The position numbers were made by a program, and so were the translations under genes. 64,000 bases of DNA from NCBI RefSeq assembly GCF_900155535.1, contig NZ_LT706963.1, forward strand, positions 65,929-129,928, given 5' to 3'. The notes beneath the pieces were generated by a model that saw nothing but the letters and a program-made list of their open reading frames with translations, was not told the origin of the DNA and ran no database searches. Below, piece after piece: positions 38,898-47,737 of the stretch. This DNA is from Corynebacterium urinipleomorphum. Lineage in GTDB: Bacteria > Actinomycetota > Actinomycetes > Mycobacteriales > Mycobacteriaceae. How positions within the stretch are numbered: position 1 is the stretch's first letter; each line of letters starts with the position of its first letter.

Positions 38898-39920
38898 ATG
38901 GGCATTAGCAAGAAGATCGCCGTTTTTCTGACTGCGCTCGCATCGACGATGATGCTGGCTGCATGCGGTGGCAGCGCGGGCGAGGAAGACGGTATGACGA
39001 AGGTCCGCTTCGCGCTGGACTGGACGCCGAACACCAACCACACCGGCCTGTACGTGGCCATGAACAAGGGCTACTTCAAGGACGCGGGCCTGGATGTTGA
39101 GGTCGTGCCGTACAACGACAGCAACCCGATCCTGCTGGTCGATTCCGGCAACGCCGAGTTCGCGGTGGACACGCAGGACCGCATGACCATGGCCAAGGCC
39201 GCGGGCGCCGATGTGCGCTCCGTGCTGGCTATCCAGCAGACCTGGACCACCGAGGTCAGCGTCCTGGCTGACCGCGATGACATCACGACCCCGGCCGACC
39301 TGGACGGCAAGACCTTCGGCGGCTTCGGGTCGCCTGCCGACCACGCGATTCTCAAGGGCGTCATTCGCGGCGCCGGCGGCAAGGGCGAGTTCGAGGAAGT
39401 CACCCTGGGCACCTCCGCATACGAGGCGCTGTACTCCCACGACGTCGACTTCACTGTGCCGTACGTTGCCTGGGAGGGCATCGAGGCCGAGGACCGCGGC
39501 GTGAAGCTGAAGAACTTCGCCTACACCGACTACGGCTTCCCGGACAGCTACCAGATGCTCGTCGTCGGCGGAAACAAGTGGATGGAGGAGCACCCGGAGG
39601 AGGCCAAGAAGTTCGTCCAGGCCATCCAGCGCGGTTTCCAGGACGCAGTGGACAACCCGGATGAGGCCGCGGAGATCCTGCAGAAGGAGAACCCGGAGAT
39701 TCTCACTGACCTCGAGTTTGTGAAGAAGAGCCAGCGCATGCTCTCCGAGAAGTACATGCTGGATGAGAACGGCAAGTTCGGCCACCAGACGCAGGAGCAC
39801 TGGGCTAACCTGGGTCAGTTCCTCTTCGACAACCAGCTGCTTGTCGACGACACGAATAACCCCCTGACCGAAGCCCCCGACTGGAGCACCTACTTCACTA
39901 ATGAGTACATCGCCGACTAA
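38898..39920 (+). CDS. thiY: Thiamine-precursor ABC transporter, substrate-binding lipoprotein (ThiY-like)
   Basis: 340 residues of the NMT1/THI5-like fold. A lipoprotein signal ends at LAAC (STMMLAACGG). The ligand-binding start FALDWTPNTNHTGLYVA is the ThiY signature, with the aromatic Trp and Asn-His residues that stack on a pyrimidine. The TPP riboswitch in front and overlapping permease/ATPase genes indicate uptake of a thiamine-derived pyrimidine (HMP or its formyl-aminomethyl form). Confidence 0.9.
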   Translation: MGISKKIAVFLTALASTMMLAACGGSAGEEDGMTKVRFALDWTPNTNHTGLYVAMNKGYFKDAGLDVEVVPYNDSNPILLVDSGNAEFAVDTQDRMTMAKAAGADVRSVLAIQQTWTTEVSVLADRDDITTPADLDGKTFGGFGSPADHAILKGVIRGAGGKGEFEEVTLGTSAYEALYSHDVDFTVPYVAWEGIEAEDRGVKLKNFAYTDYGFPDSYQMLVVGGNKWMEEHPEEAKKFVQAIQRGFQDAVDNPDEAAEILQKENPEILTDLEFVKKSQRMLSEKYMLDENGKFGHQTQEHWANLGQFLFDNQLLVDDTNNPLTEAPDWSTYFTNEYIAD

Positions 39921-40743
39921 TTCCGCGGCGGCCACGTCATCTGTCACCGCCGGCGGCGGTGCCGGGCGGGCTCGCGGGCTCAGTAGCAATATCTGGGTGC
40001 CGCTGGTCTTCGTCCTCGTCGGCTTGGCCGTGTGGGAGGTGCTCGTGCGCGTCACGGGCGTGCGCCCCCAGGTGCTGCCGGCCCCGTCGCAGGTGGCCCG
40101 CTCCGGGTGGGCTCAGCGCGACATCCTGGGCACCCACGCCCTGGCCACACTGCAGGTGACGCTGATCGGTTTCGCACTGTCGCTGGTGTGTGCGTGGCTG
40201 ATCGCCATCGCGATCGATTTCTCCCCGACACTGAAGCGCGGTCTGACACCGCTGCTGGTCGCCTCCCAGACGATTCCGGTGGTGGCCATCGCCCCGCTGA
40301 TGATCATCTGGTTCGGCTTCGGCCTGCTGCCCAAGACACTGGTGGTGGCGCTGGTGACGTTCTTTCCCATCTCCATCGGCTTGATCGAGGGCTTCGCCCG
40401 CACCGACCGCGAGGCGTCGAATCTGCTGCGCAGCATGGGGGCGTCCAAGTGGCGGGAGTTCTGGATGGTGCGTTTGCCGTCGGCAATGCCGGAATTCTTT
40501 ACCGCCCTGCGCATCGGCATCACCTACGCGGTGACGGGCGCGATCTTCGCCGAGTACGTCGGCGCCAAGAAGGGCCTGGGCATCTACATGAGTGTGCAGA
40601 AGAACGCCTTCCGCACCGACCTCGTGCTCGCCGCCGTGGTGGTCACGGCAGTGATCAGTGTCCTGCTGTACCTGTCCACCTACCTCATTGAGCGCGCGGT
40701 CATCCCGTGGCACATCAAGGAAAGGAAGGCCGAGCGTGCTTGA
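39901..40743 (+). CDS. thiX: ABC transporter permease (ThiX-like)
   Basis: 280 residues, about six membrane helices. It carries the inner-membrane EAA-type coupling loop (EGFARTDREASNLLRSMGAS). The N-terminal ~25 residues are Ala/Ser-rich. The ATG lies 20 bp inside the end of the binding-protein gene. It belongs to the BPD_transp_1 family used for nitrate, sulfonate and pyrimidine uptake; the riboswitch decides the substrate class. Confidence 0.9.
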   Translation: MSTSPTNSAAATSSVTAGGGAGRARGLSSNIWVPLVFVLVGLAVWEVLVRVTGVRPQVLPAPSQVARSGWAQRDILGTHALATLQVTLIGFALSLVCAWLIAIAIDFSPTLKRGLTPLLVASQTIPVVAIAPLMIIWFGFGLLPKTLVVALVTFFPISIGLIEGFARTDREASNLLRSMGASKWREFWMVRLPSAMPEFFTALRIGITYAVTGAIFAEYVGAKKGLGIYMSVQKNAFRTDLVLAAVVVTAVISVLLYLSTYLIERAVIPWHIKERKAERA

Positions 40744-41449
40744 GCTCGACCAGATCAGCCGCGCATTCGCCGACCGCCAGGTGCTCGACCGCGTGAGCTT
40801 CGATGTCGCGCCGGGCGAGTTCGTCTCGCTCATCGGACCTTCGGGCGCCGGCAAGTCGACGCTGTTCAACATCATTGCCGGGCTGGACAAGCCCGATTCC
40901 GGCGAGCTGCGTTTCGACGGTACCACCGCCTACATGCCCCAAAAAGACCTTCTCTTTCCGTGGCGCACGATTGAAGCAAACGCTGCGCTGGGTCTCGAGG
41001 TCCAGGGCGTGCCCAAAAAAGAGGCCCGGGCCCGCGCACGGGAATGGTTCCCGCAATTCGGCCTCGAGGGATTCGAAAAAGCCTTGCCGTTCCAGCTCTC
41101 CGGCGGCATGCGCCAACGCGCCGCGCTCTTGCGCACCGTTGTGCAGGAGAAGAGCACATTGCTTCTCGACGAACCCTTTGGCGCCCTCGACTCCCTCACC
41201 CGCACCGAACTCCAGACATGGCTGCAGGGGATGTGGGCCGAGCACGACTGGACCGCCATGCTGATCACTCACGATGTGCGCGAGGCGATCATGCTCTCCG
41301 ACCGGATCGTGGTGCTCAGCCCCCGTCCCGCGTCCGTCCGCGAGATCATCGACGTGGATTTGCCTCGCCCCCGCGGAACCGAGGTGATCAGCTCACCCGA
41401 GTTCGGCGAGCTGGAGCGCCGCATCCTGGAACATCTGCAGACCCGCTAG
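40736..41449 (+). CDS. thiZ: ABC transporter ATP-binding protein (ThiZ-like)
   Basis: 237 residues. Walker A is IGPSGAGKSTLFN, the Q-loop is in AYMPQKDLLFPW, the signature reads LSGGMRQRAAL, Walker B is TLLLDEPFGALD, and the switch His is in LITHDVREA. GTG start overlaps the permease stop by 8 bp, so the three genes form one tightly packed operon. Confidence 0.92.
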   Translation: MLELDQISRAFADRQVLDRVSFDVAPGEFVSLIGPSGAGKSTLFNIIAGLDKPDSGELRFDGTTAYMPQKDLLFPWRTIEANAALGLEVQGVPKKEARARAREWFPQFGLEGFEKALPFQLSGGMRQRAALLRTVVQEKSTLLLDEPFGALDSLTRTELQTWLQGMWAEHDWTAMLITHDVREAIMLSDRIVVLSPRPASVREIIDVDLPRPRGTEVISSPEFGELERRILEHLQTR

Positions 41450-41457
41450 CTCGCCCG

Positions 41458-41622
41458 TTAGCGCGGCTCGTACCCGGTTTCACCGCCGGCGGGCGGTTTC
41501 CCGGCGCCCATTCCGCCGGCGCCCATTCCGCGAACGGTAACAATCGAACGGCAACTCTGGTCTACTACGTCTTCCCACTGCGACATAACGCCGTTGTCGG
41601 GAGCATAGTTGCCGATCAATTG
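41458..41622 (-). pseudogene. Possible gene remnant with Gly-Met-rich C-terminus
   Basis: Minus-strand frame open for about 54 codons from an upstream stop (41623-41625). It reads IGNYAPDNGVMSQWEDVV, then a GMGAG repeat and KPPAGGETGYEPR before the stop. The ordered codon pattern looks like the tail of a real protein, but there is no start region. It overlaps the inverted-repeat element. I do not recognise a family. Confidence 0.3.
41502..41531. repeat. 15-bp tandem direct repeat
   Basis: CGGCGCCCATTCCGC occurs twice without a gap. On the minus strand it encodes the GMGAG repeat of the adjacent remnant. Confidence 0.8.
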
Positions 41623-41634
41623 TTACCGTTCGCG
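41529..41634. mobile_element. 106-bp element with ~31-bp imperfect terminal inverted repeats (MITE-like)
   Basis: CGCGAACGGTAACAAT at 41529-41544 recurs as its exact reverse complement at 41619-41634. The match extends inward (CGAACGGCAACTCTG against TGATCGGCAACTATG), giving about 28 of 31 positions paired. The interior is 44 bp. It resembles a miniature inverted-repeat element, but no target-site duplication is obvious and a strong regulatory hairpin is an alternative. Confidence 0.45.
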
Positions 41635-41691
41635 CATCTTGATGGCGCGAGGATTCGGTTTCGCGCCGGGTGCGCGTTCGGGGGCAGCAGA

Positions 41692-41719
41692 AACGCCCGG
41701 CCTGTTGTGGCCGGGCGTT
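41692..41719. terminator. Perfect GC-rich hairpin
   Basis: AACGCCCGGCC, loop TGTTGT, GGCCGGGCGTT. It could end the thi operon transcript on + and the truncated minus-strand transporter gene; the flanking T-run is short. Confidence 0.65.
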
Positions 41720-41746
41720 AGTTATGGAGTCGGGGTGGGGGAGCGG

Positions 41747-41893
41747 CTAGACGTCCAGCTCCGGGTGGATGTCCTTCTCCATGAGCACGTGTTCCTTCCA
41801 GAAACCCGGCATGGCCAGGAGGAAAGCGACGACGCCGACGCAGCCGAGGACGATCATGGCGACCTCGACGGACGAACTGGGCGGCCGGGTTGT
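41747..41893 (-). pseudogene. C-terminal remnant of a membrane transporter (probably MFS)
   Basis: Minus-strand frame reading VEVAMIVLGCVGVVAFLLAM then a short charged tail ending IHPELDV. One terminal membrane helix plus tail remains; the frame meets a stop 49 codons upstream. The pattern matches the last helix of a major-facilitator drug transporter, of which the rest is gone. Confidence 0.5.
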
Positions 41894-42269
41894 TCAATTC
41901 GTCGGCAAGCTTGGCCGCGCCCTCGCGATGCGCACCACACCGGAATCTTCTGTCACCCTCGAGGCCGTCGCGGCGCGCGCGAACGTGGGCATTGCCACCC
42001 TATACCGCAACTTCCGCACCCGCTCCGATTTGGATATCGCCTGCGGGTTGCGGTTGCTAGGCATCTTGGGGGAGCAGATCGAGAAAACACGCTCGCTTTT
42101 CGACGTCGACCCGAAAACCCACTGGGACCACTTCGTCTGGGGCCTCCTCGACTACGGTGTCGGGCCGTTGGTCACCGCGATCACGTTCGACCATTGGCAC
42201 GACGACCCTGAGTTGGCCGCGAAGCGCGAAGAGACAATCGAGGCTTTTCAATCGGTGCTGGCGGTGTGA
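41856..42269 (+). pseudogene. Truncated TetR-family regulator
   Basis: The helix-turn-helix VTLEAVAARANVGIATLYRNF is intact and typical of TetR. The N-terminal leader coincides with sequence encoding the antisense transporter tail, and the protein ends about 50-60 residues early, soon after LAAKREETIEAFQ. It probably once regulated the neighbouring transporter. Taken together it looks like a deletion remnant, although a short functional DNA-binding protein cannot be excluded. Confidence 0.5.
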
Positions 42270-42282
42270 GGGTCAGCGCTAG

Positions 42283-42924
42283 CTAGCGGGCGTCGTTGCC
42301 GGGGTGCTCCCGCTGGGCGTTGTCCAGCGTGTCCAGTGTGGACAGCTGCTCGTCGATGGAGCTGAGCAGGGCCTCGTCGCGCTCCGCCGGCTCCTCGCTG
42401 AGCGGACCGTGATCCTTCGTTGCGGCCTCGCGCGTCGAGTCCATTGTCGGCGGCTGGGTGCGCTGGACGGACGCCTTGGCGGGGGCAGGCTTAGGCGCCG
42501 GCTTCTGCGGCGCTTTCTTAGCGGGCTTGGAATCGTTGCCGAAGACAAAGTAGTAGATGCCGCCGGCGATGGCTGCGAGAAGAGTCAGAATCAGGGCGCC
42601 GAGGCCGATGCCGTTTGTGCCCCCGGATTTCTTCTTCTTTAGAGCCTTCTCCAGCTTCTTCTTCTCTTTCTTGTCCAGCTGCTCCGCCTCAAAGAGAGCG
42701 CGGCGGCGGTCCAGACGCGCGTGAGCTGCCCGGGTGACGTCGCCGGCCTGCCGGCGGGCATCGGAGAAGTTCGCCGTGTCTGCCTCGTTTTCCTCGTTGT
42801 TGCCGCGCGCCATGAGGCGGACAGCCTCGTAGACATCGCGCTTCTGCTCGTTATTCAGCTCGCGGTAACGGTTGAACAGGGTGCCTGCCACCGCGGAGGC
42901 AATGCGAATATTGCGGAGATTCAT
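42283..42924 (-). CDS. Single-pass membrane protein of unknown function
   Basis: 213 residues. The N-terminal ~60 residues (IRIASAVAGTLFNRYRELNN) are amphipathic. A charged, coiled-coil-prone region (about 70-105, LDKKEKKKLEKALKKKK) leads to one membrane helix (IGLGALILTLLAAIAGGIYYFVF). The rest is a Pro/Ala/Lys then acidic tail. No enzyme motif. Probably a genus-specific membrane protein. Confidence 0.75.
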   Translation of the reverse strand: MNLRNIRIASAVAGTLFNRYRELNNEQKRDVYEAVRLMARGNNEENEADTANFSDARRQAGDVTRAAHARLDRRRALFEAEQLDKKEKKKLEKALKKKKSGGTNGIGLGALILTLLAAIAGGIYYFVFGNDSKPAKKAPQKPAPKPAPAKASVQRTQPPTMDSTREAATKDHGPLSEEPAERDEALLSSIDEQLSTLDTLDNAQREHPGNDAR

Positions 42925-43273
42925 GGTGTGGTCTGGCCTTTCGTGGAGTGGTGCAATGCTCTTGTCTTTGTCTCCCCAGAGTAGTGAACTGACTGGACAC
43001 CGTCGCGGACTTTGGCCCGCGGTTGTCCACAGAGTGGACAGCTCGGTTCATTTTCTGCAGAATTCTGGCTTTTATATTCATCGCTGGAACCGCGTTGAAC
43101 AGTGCGAATAGGGCCTTAAACGGGGGACCCCTTTGATCGGTCAAACCAGCCCGGGTTACATTCCAACCAGTTTCCAAGTGCTGAGCCCAGCCAACCCGGA
43201 CACGAATGACTTTGAAGAAGCAGTCGTGCCCGGCAGAACGAACCTGAACCGATAGGACGAAAGGACTCCTTCG
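42925..43273. promoter_or_regulatory. Intergenic region upstream of metF
   Basis: 349 bp. TGTCCAC-AGA-GTGGACA (43024-43040) is a perfect inverted repeat that includes one TTGTCCACA DnaA-like box. A candidate promoter is TTGATC-18-TACATT (about 43136-43165), giving a leader of about 100 bases. CCGGGTT and AACCCGG in the leader could pair. I see no cobalamin or SAM riboswitch consensus and no clear McbR site. Confidence 0.45.
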
Positions 43274-44242
43274 TTGACTGAAGGACACTTTTCGTCGAGG
43301 CTGTCGGCGTCTGCGCCCTTGGACCCCCTCGACGAAGCACCCCACAACGGTGCCCGCCCCGCTGTGAAGCGGCAGCAGAGGACTGCTCTGAGCTTCGAGC
43401 TCATCCCGCCGCGCCATGACGCTGACGAGGCGAAGCTGAAAGACCTGATCACCGGTCTGATCGCCTACAAGCCGGACTACTTGGCCGTGACCAGCTCCCG
43501 CCGCTCCGGATGGCTGCAGGGCACCGCGGACTTCATCGCCCGGCTCAACGAGTGCACCAACCTGCCCACCATCGCGCACCTGGCGTGCACCGCTGGGCCC
43601 ACCGAAGAGCTCGCAGACTGGATCCGCACGCTCATCGACTCCGGTGTGCGCGGCTTCCTCGCTCTGCGCGGCGATCTCCCGGAAGGGGAGACCCGCCTGC
43701 CGGACGGCTACCTCCAGTACGCCACAGAACTGCTCACGCTCATCCGGGAAATCGAGGACGAGAATGCCTACCGCCTTGCCGCGGGCAAGCTCGCGCTGTC
43801 GGTGGCCTGCTACCCGTCCGGCCACGCGGAATCGCCCACGCCGGACCTGGACCTAGACGTGCTGCTGTCCAAGCAGCGGCTTGGAGCAGACTTCGCCATC
43901 ACCCAGCTGTTCTTCGAGGCGGAGGACTACCTGCGCTTCGCGGAGCAGTCCCGGATGGCTGGCGTGCGCATCCCCCTGATCCCCGGCATCATGCCTATGA
44001 CGAGCCTGAAGCGGGCCCAGCGCATGGGCGTGCTGTCGGGGATCGAGGTGCCGCAGCGTGTCGTCGATAAGCTGGCGGCGGCAAGCGACCCGGACGAGGA
44101 ATACGAGGTGGGCATGCAGCTCACCGCGGAACTCGCGGGCACGCTTCTCGACGCCGGCGTGGGCGGCCTGCACATCTACACCCACAACAACCTGGCGGTG
44201 ACGCAAGACCTGCTGTCGCGGCTCGGAATAGAACCTAAATAG
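43274..44242 (+). CDS. metF: 5,10-methylenetetrahydrofolate reductase
   Basis: 322 residues. After a variable ~40-residue leader the MTHFR barrel starts at ALSFELIPPRHD. Conserved pieces include LALRGDLPEGE, VACYPSGHAES, FAITQLFFEAEDY and IPGIMPMTSLKRAQRM. It makes 5-methyl-THF for MetE, whose gene follows 19 bp later. TTG start after GAAAGGA. Confidence 0.95.
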   Translation: MTEGHFSSRLSASAPLDPLDEAPHNGARPAVKRQQRTALSFELIPPRHDADEAKLKDLITGLIAYKPDYLAVTSSRRSGWLQGTADFIARLNECTNLPTIAHLACTAGPTEELADWIRTLIDSGVRGFLALRGDLPEGETRLPDGYLQYATELLTLIREIEDENAYRLAAGKLALSVACYPSGHAESPTPDLDLDVLLSKQRLGADFAITQLFFEAEDYLRFAEQSRMAGVRIPLIPGIMPMTSLKRAQRMGVLSGIEVPQRVVDKLAAASDPDEEYEVGMQLTAELAGTLLDAGVGGLHIYTHNNLAVTQDLLSRLGIEPK

Positions 44243-44261
44243 GAAACCCCAAGGAGAAACT

Positions 44262-46505
44262 GTGACTACTTTCCCCAAGGCCACGATCGAGGGCTACCCC
44301 CGCATCGGCGCCAACCGCGAGCTGAAGCGCGCGCTGGAGTCCTACTGGGCTGGCCGCATCGACGCTGACACCTTCCGCACCACCACCCGTGCGCTGCGCA
44401 TTGACACCTACAACCACCTGCGCGACCTCGGCCTGACCGAGGACTACGCCATCCCGGCAGATGTCGCGTACTACGACCAGGTGCTTGAGACCGGTCTGAC
44501 CGTCGGCCTCATTGCCGGCGGCACGGACCTGGACGAGGAATTCGCGCTCGCCCGCGGCAACGACTCCCGCGTGCCGCTGGAGATGACCAAGTGGTTCGAC
44601 ACCAACTACCACTACCTCGTGCCCGAGGTTGAGGCCGGCCAGGACATCACTCCGGCTCCGGAACGCATCGTCCGTCTGGTCGAGGAGGCCCGTGAGGCCG
44701 GCCACACCGTCCGTCCGGCACTCGTCGGCCCGGTCACCCTGCTCGCCCTGTCCAAGCCGGTCGAGTGGTCCCTGCTGGACAAGCTGGTGGATGCCTACGC
44801 CGCCGTCTTCGCCGCCCTCAAGGACGCCGGCGTGGAGTGGGTCCAGGTCGCTGAGCCGGCCCTGGTCGCCGACCTCTCCACCCCGGACGCCGAGCTGGCC
44901 AAGTACACCGAGCAGGCATGGTCCAAGCTCCTCGAAGCCGAGAACCGCCCGAACGTGTACGTGACCACCCCGTACGGCTCCGCACGCGAGGGCCTCAACG
45001 CCCTGGCTGCCGTGGCTCCGGAGGCCGTCCACGTTGACCTGTCCCCGTGGACCCTCGAGGCCAACGCCGACTACCCCGCACGCGTCGCCGCCTTTGAGGG
45101 CAAGGACACCACCCTCGTTGCCGGCCTGATCGACGGCCGCAACGTCTGGGCCGCTGACCTGCGTAAGAAGGTCGAGGTACTGAACGCGATCGGCGCCGCC
45201 AGCGTCTCCACCTCCACCTCCCTGCAGCACGTGCCGCACACCCTCAACGCCGAGAAGAACATCCCGGTCGACGTCGCACCGTGGCTGTCCTTCGCCGACG
45301 AGAAGATTGAGGAGATCACCGCTCTCGTCGCCGGCGAGGAGAACGCACCGGAGGCCTTCGGCCGCTCCGACCGTGCCGTGCGCACCCGCGCCGAGTCCAC
45401 CCGCATCCACAACGCGGCTGTCACCGACCGCGTCGCAGCCCTGCCGGAGGGCACCGTCCAGCGTCAGCCGGAGTTCGCGGAGCGCCAGCAGGCTCAGAAG
45501 GAGCTCGGCCTCCCGGCTCTGCCGACCACCACGATCGGCTCCTTCCCGCAGACCACCGAGATCCGCAAGGCACGCGCCGACCACCGCAACGGCGAGCTCA
45601 CCGACGAGCAGTACAACGAGGCGCTCAAGACCGAGGTCAAGAACGTCATCGAGCTGCAGGAGCGCCTCGGCCTCGACGTCCTGGTTCACGGCGAGCCGGA
45701 GCGCAACGACATGGTCCAGTACTTCGCCGAGCTTCTCGACGGCTTTGTAGTCACCGAGAACGGCTGGGTCCAGTCCTACGGCTCCCGCTGCACCCGTCCG
45801 CCGATCGTCGTCGGCGACGTCTCCCGCCCGGAGGCCATGACCACTGAGTGGTCCGCCTACGCGCAGTCCCTGTCCGACAAGCCGGTCAAGGGCATGCTCA
45901 CCGGCCCGGTGACCATCCTGGCCTGGTCCTTCAAGCGTGACGATGTCCCGCTGTCCGTCTCCGCCGACCAGATCGGTGTGGCTCTGGCCGACGAGGTCGC
46001 CGACCTGGAGAAGGCCGGCATCAAGGTCATCCAGATCGACGAGCCGGCTCTGCGCGAGCTGCTCCCGCTGCGTGCCGACGACCGCCCGGCCTACCTCGAC
46101 TGGGCCGTCCGCGCCTTCCGCCTCGTGGCTCTGGAGGCTGAGCCGACCACCCAGATCCACACCCACCTCTGCTACTCCGAGTTCGGCCAGATCATCGATG
46201 CTGTCGCCGGCCTGGATGCCGACGTCACCTCCATCGAGGCTGCTCGTTCCAAGATGGAGCTGCTCGAGGACATCGACGAGACCTTCCACGCAGAGATCGG
46301 CCCGGGTGTCTACGACATCCACTCCCCGCGCGTTCCGTCCAAGGAGGAGATGGTCGAGCTGATCAAGGCCGCCCTAGACAACGTCCCGGCTGACCGCCTC
46401 TGGGTCAACCCGGACTGCGGCCTGAAGACCCGCGGCTACGCCGAGGTCGAGCCAGCTCTGGCCAACATGGTCGCCGCCCGCGACGAGGTGGCCCAGGGCC
46501 TCTAA
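44262..46505 (+). CDS. metE: Cobalamin-independent methionine synthase
   Basis: 747 residues, two fused barrels. The C-terminal zinc site is seen in [10 protein letters not shown] (His, Cys) and [11 protein letters not shown] (Cys), with substrate residues around [10 protein letters not shown]. It transfers methyl from 5-methyl-THF-polyglutamate to homocysteine. GTG start after AAGGAGAA. It forms an operon with metF. The gene is strongly biased to C/G-ending codons, consistent with high expression. Confidence 0.97.
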   Translation: MTTFPKATIEGYPRIGANRELKRALESYWAGRIDADTFRTTTRALRIDTYNHLRDLGLTEDYAIPADVAYYDQVLETGLTVGLIAGGTDLDEEFALARGNDSRVPLEMTKWFDTNYHYLVPEVEAGQDITPAPERIVRLVEEAREAGHTVRPALVGPVTLLALSKPVEWSLLDKLVDAYAAVFAALKDAGVEWVQVAEPALVADLSTPDAELAKYTEQAWSKLLEAENRPNVYVTTPYGSAREGLNALAAVAPEAVHVDLSPWTLEANADYPARVAAFEGKDTTLVAGLIDGRNVWAADLRKKVEVLNAIGAASVSTSTSLQHVPHTLNAEKNIPVDVAPWLSFADEKIEEITALVAGEENAPEAFGRSDRAVRTRAESTRIHNAAVTDRVAALPEGTVQRQPEFAERQQAQKELGLPALPTTTIGSFPQTTEIRKARADHRNGELTDEQYNEALKTEVKNVIELQERLGLDVLVHGEPERNDMVQYFAELLDGFVVTENGWVQSYGSRCTRPPIVVGDVSRPEAMTTEWSAYAQSLSDKPVKGMLTGPVTILAWSFKRDDVPLSVSADQIGVALADEVADLEKAGIKVIQIDEPALRELLPLRADDRPAYLDWAVRAFRLVALEAEPTTQIHTHLCYSEFGQIIDAVAGLDADVTSIEAARSKMELLEDIDETFHAEIGPGVYDIHSPRVPSKEEMVELIKAALDNVPADRLWVNPDCGLKTRGYAEVEPALANMVAARDEVAQGL

Positions 46506-46550
46506 GGCTTCTTTGGCACCTATGTCTAAGGCCTAGTAGATAGCACACTT

Positions 46551-46583
46551 AGCCCCGGTCAGCCATATCGGCTGACCGGGGCT
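46551..46583 (+). terminator. Strong terminator after metE
   Basis: AGCCCCGGTCAGCC pairs perfectly with GGCTGACCGGGGCT across a 5-base loop, followed by ACCTTTA. Confidence 0.85.
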
Positions 46584-46738
46584 ACCTTTAGATACCAGCA
46601 GACTTCTTGTGCAACGCCGATGACGCAAATATTTCGTTGTTTGGGCGTTTTTGGGTAATATTTGAACCAATCGAGACCCCCTCCGAGCTTCCCGTAGAAC
46701 AGCGCAATATGAGAGGGGGGCTTGTTATTCTCTAGGTT

Positions 46739-47644
46739 GTGAACCGCCGGAAGCCCTACCTGTCGGTCCAAGAACAGGTAGATAAGATTGCCGACCGTGG
46801 ACTCCGCATTCCATCGCGAGAAGTTGCCGCCGAATTTTTGCAGCGGAATAACTACTACCGTTTTTCCGGATACATGCGCTACTTCCAGGTGGATCCGGCC
46901 GCCGGGAAGGAAGAATTCGTTTCTGGCGCGGCTTGGAACGACATTGTTCAGCTGTACGAGCTCGACGCGCGGCTCAGATCCTTCCTACTAGATGGCATCC
47001 AGCTTGCCGAGATTGCTACTCGCACTGCGTTTGCACTGAGCGAAGGCGAGATTCACGGTGCGTATGAAAAATTTCTTGGGAATAACGCCTACAAGCTTCC
47101 TAAGAACCCAGCCGTTAAGCCTACTCACCAGCTCATTGCCAGCGAGCTGGAGCGATCGAAAGAACCCTTTTTGGGGAAGTATCGCAGAGATGCGGACGGG
47201 GATGGTTCCGGATGGCTGAATGACGTCCCAGTTTGGGTGGCGGTTGAAGCATTTTCTTTAGGGACGCTTTCGAAGGCAATCACCTTTAGGAACGATGGTG
47301 GTGCCGTCTACGGGAGAGCGTGCTCAATTCTTGGAGTGGGTAAACCCTACCTTGCGAGCCAATTGCGTTCATTTACTTTTGTTAGGAACAAGTGCGCCCA
47401 TTCAGCACGTTTGTGGAATTGCTTCGTACTGGATCAACCGAGCGTGCCCGCTGGCGTGAAAAGTCGAGCGGAGCGGATTGTAGATGAGAGGTACGGATCA
47501 AACTCGGTCCTTGCGGTGATTGTCGCCCTAGATAACTTCCTTTTCCGGACTCGGTTACGAAAAGGTTTTCTTGATGATTACCTAGAACTCACGGCACGCA
47601 ATCCGTCTTTCAGTCGGGGAATCGCTCATCCACGGAACTCCTAA
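46739..47644 (+). CDS. Abi family (AbiD/AbiF-type) abortive-infection protein
   Basis: 301 residues. The N-terminal segment (YLSVQEQVDKIADRGLRI, then LQRNNYYRFSGYMRYF) and LDARLRSFLLDGIQLAEIATR are the Abi_2 pattern. The HEPN RNase motif R-x4-H appears as RNKCAHSARLWN. These proteins cause phage abortive infection in lactococci by attacking RNA; activity here is inferred. Codon use is less GC-biased than in metE. TATTCT seven bases before the GTG suggests a leaderless transcript. It stands alone between metE and metNIQ. Confidence 0.85.
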   Translation: MNRRKPYLSVQEQVDKIADRGLRIPSREVAAEFLQRNNYYRFSGYMRYFQVDPAAGKEEFVSGAAWNDIVQLYELDARLRSFLLDGIQLAEIATRTAFALSEGEIHGAYEKFLGNNAYKLPKNPAVKPTHQLIASELERSKEPFLGKYRRDADGDGSGWLNDVPVWVAVEAFSLGTLSKAITFRNDGGAVYGRACSILGVGKPYLASQLRSFTFVRNKCAHSARLWNCFVLDQPSVPAGVKSRAERIVDERYGSNSVLAVIVALDNFLFRTRLRKGFLDDYLELTARNPSFSRGIAHPRNS

Positions 47645-47737
47645 CAACTTTTGGATCTGGGCTTAAACTGTCTGCGCGCTGGCCGCAAAACCCCTTCCTC
47701 CTACAAGGAAATTAGATCCAGGTCCCCTTAGGTAGCG

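Noticed and set aside
42925..43273. Cobalamin riboswitch upstream of metF-metE
   Set aside because: The B12-box and other conserved pieces are not visible; only simple inverted repeats are present.
44235..46322. 695-codon minus-strand frame opposite metE
   Set aside because: Shadow created by strong third-position GC bias in metE; no domain and no start signals.
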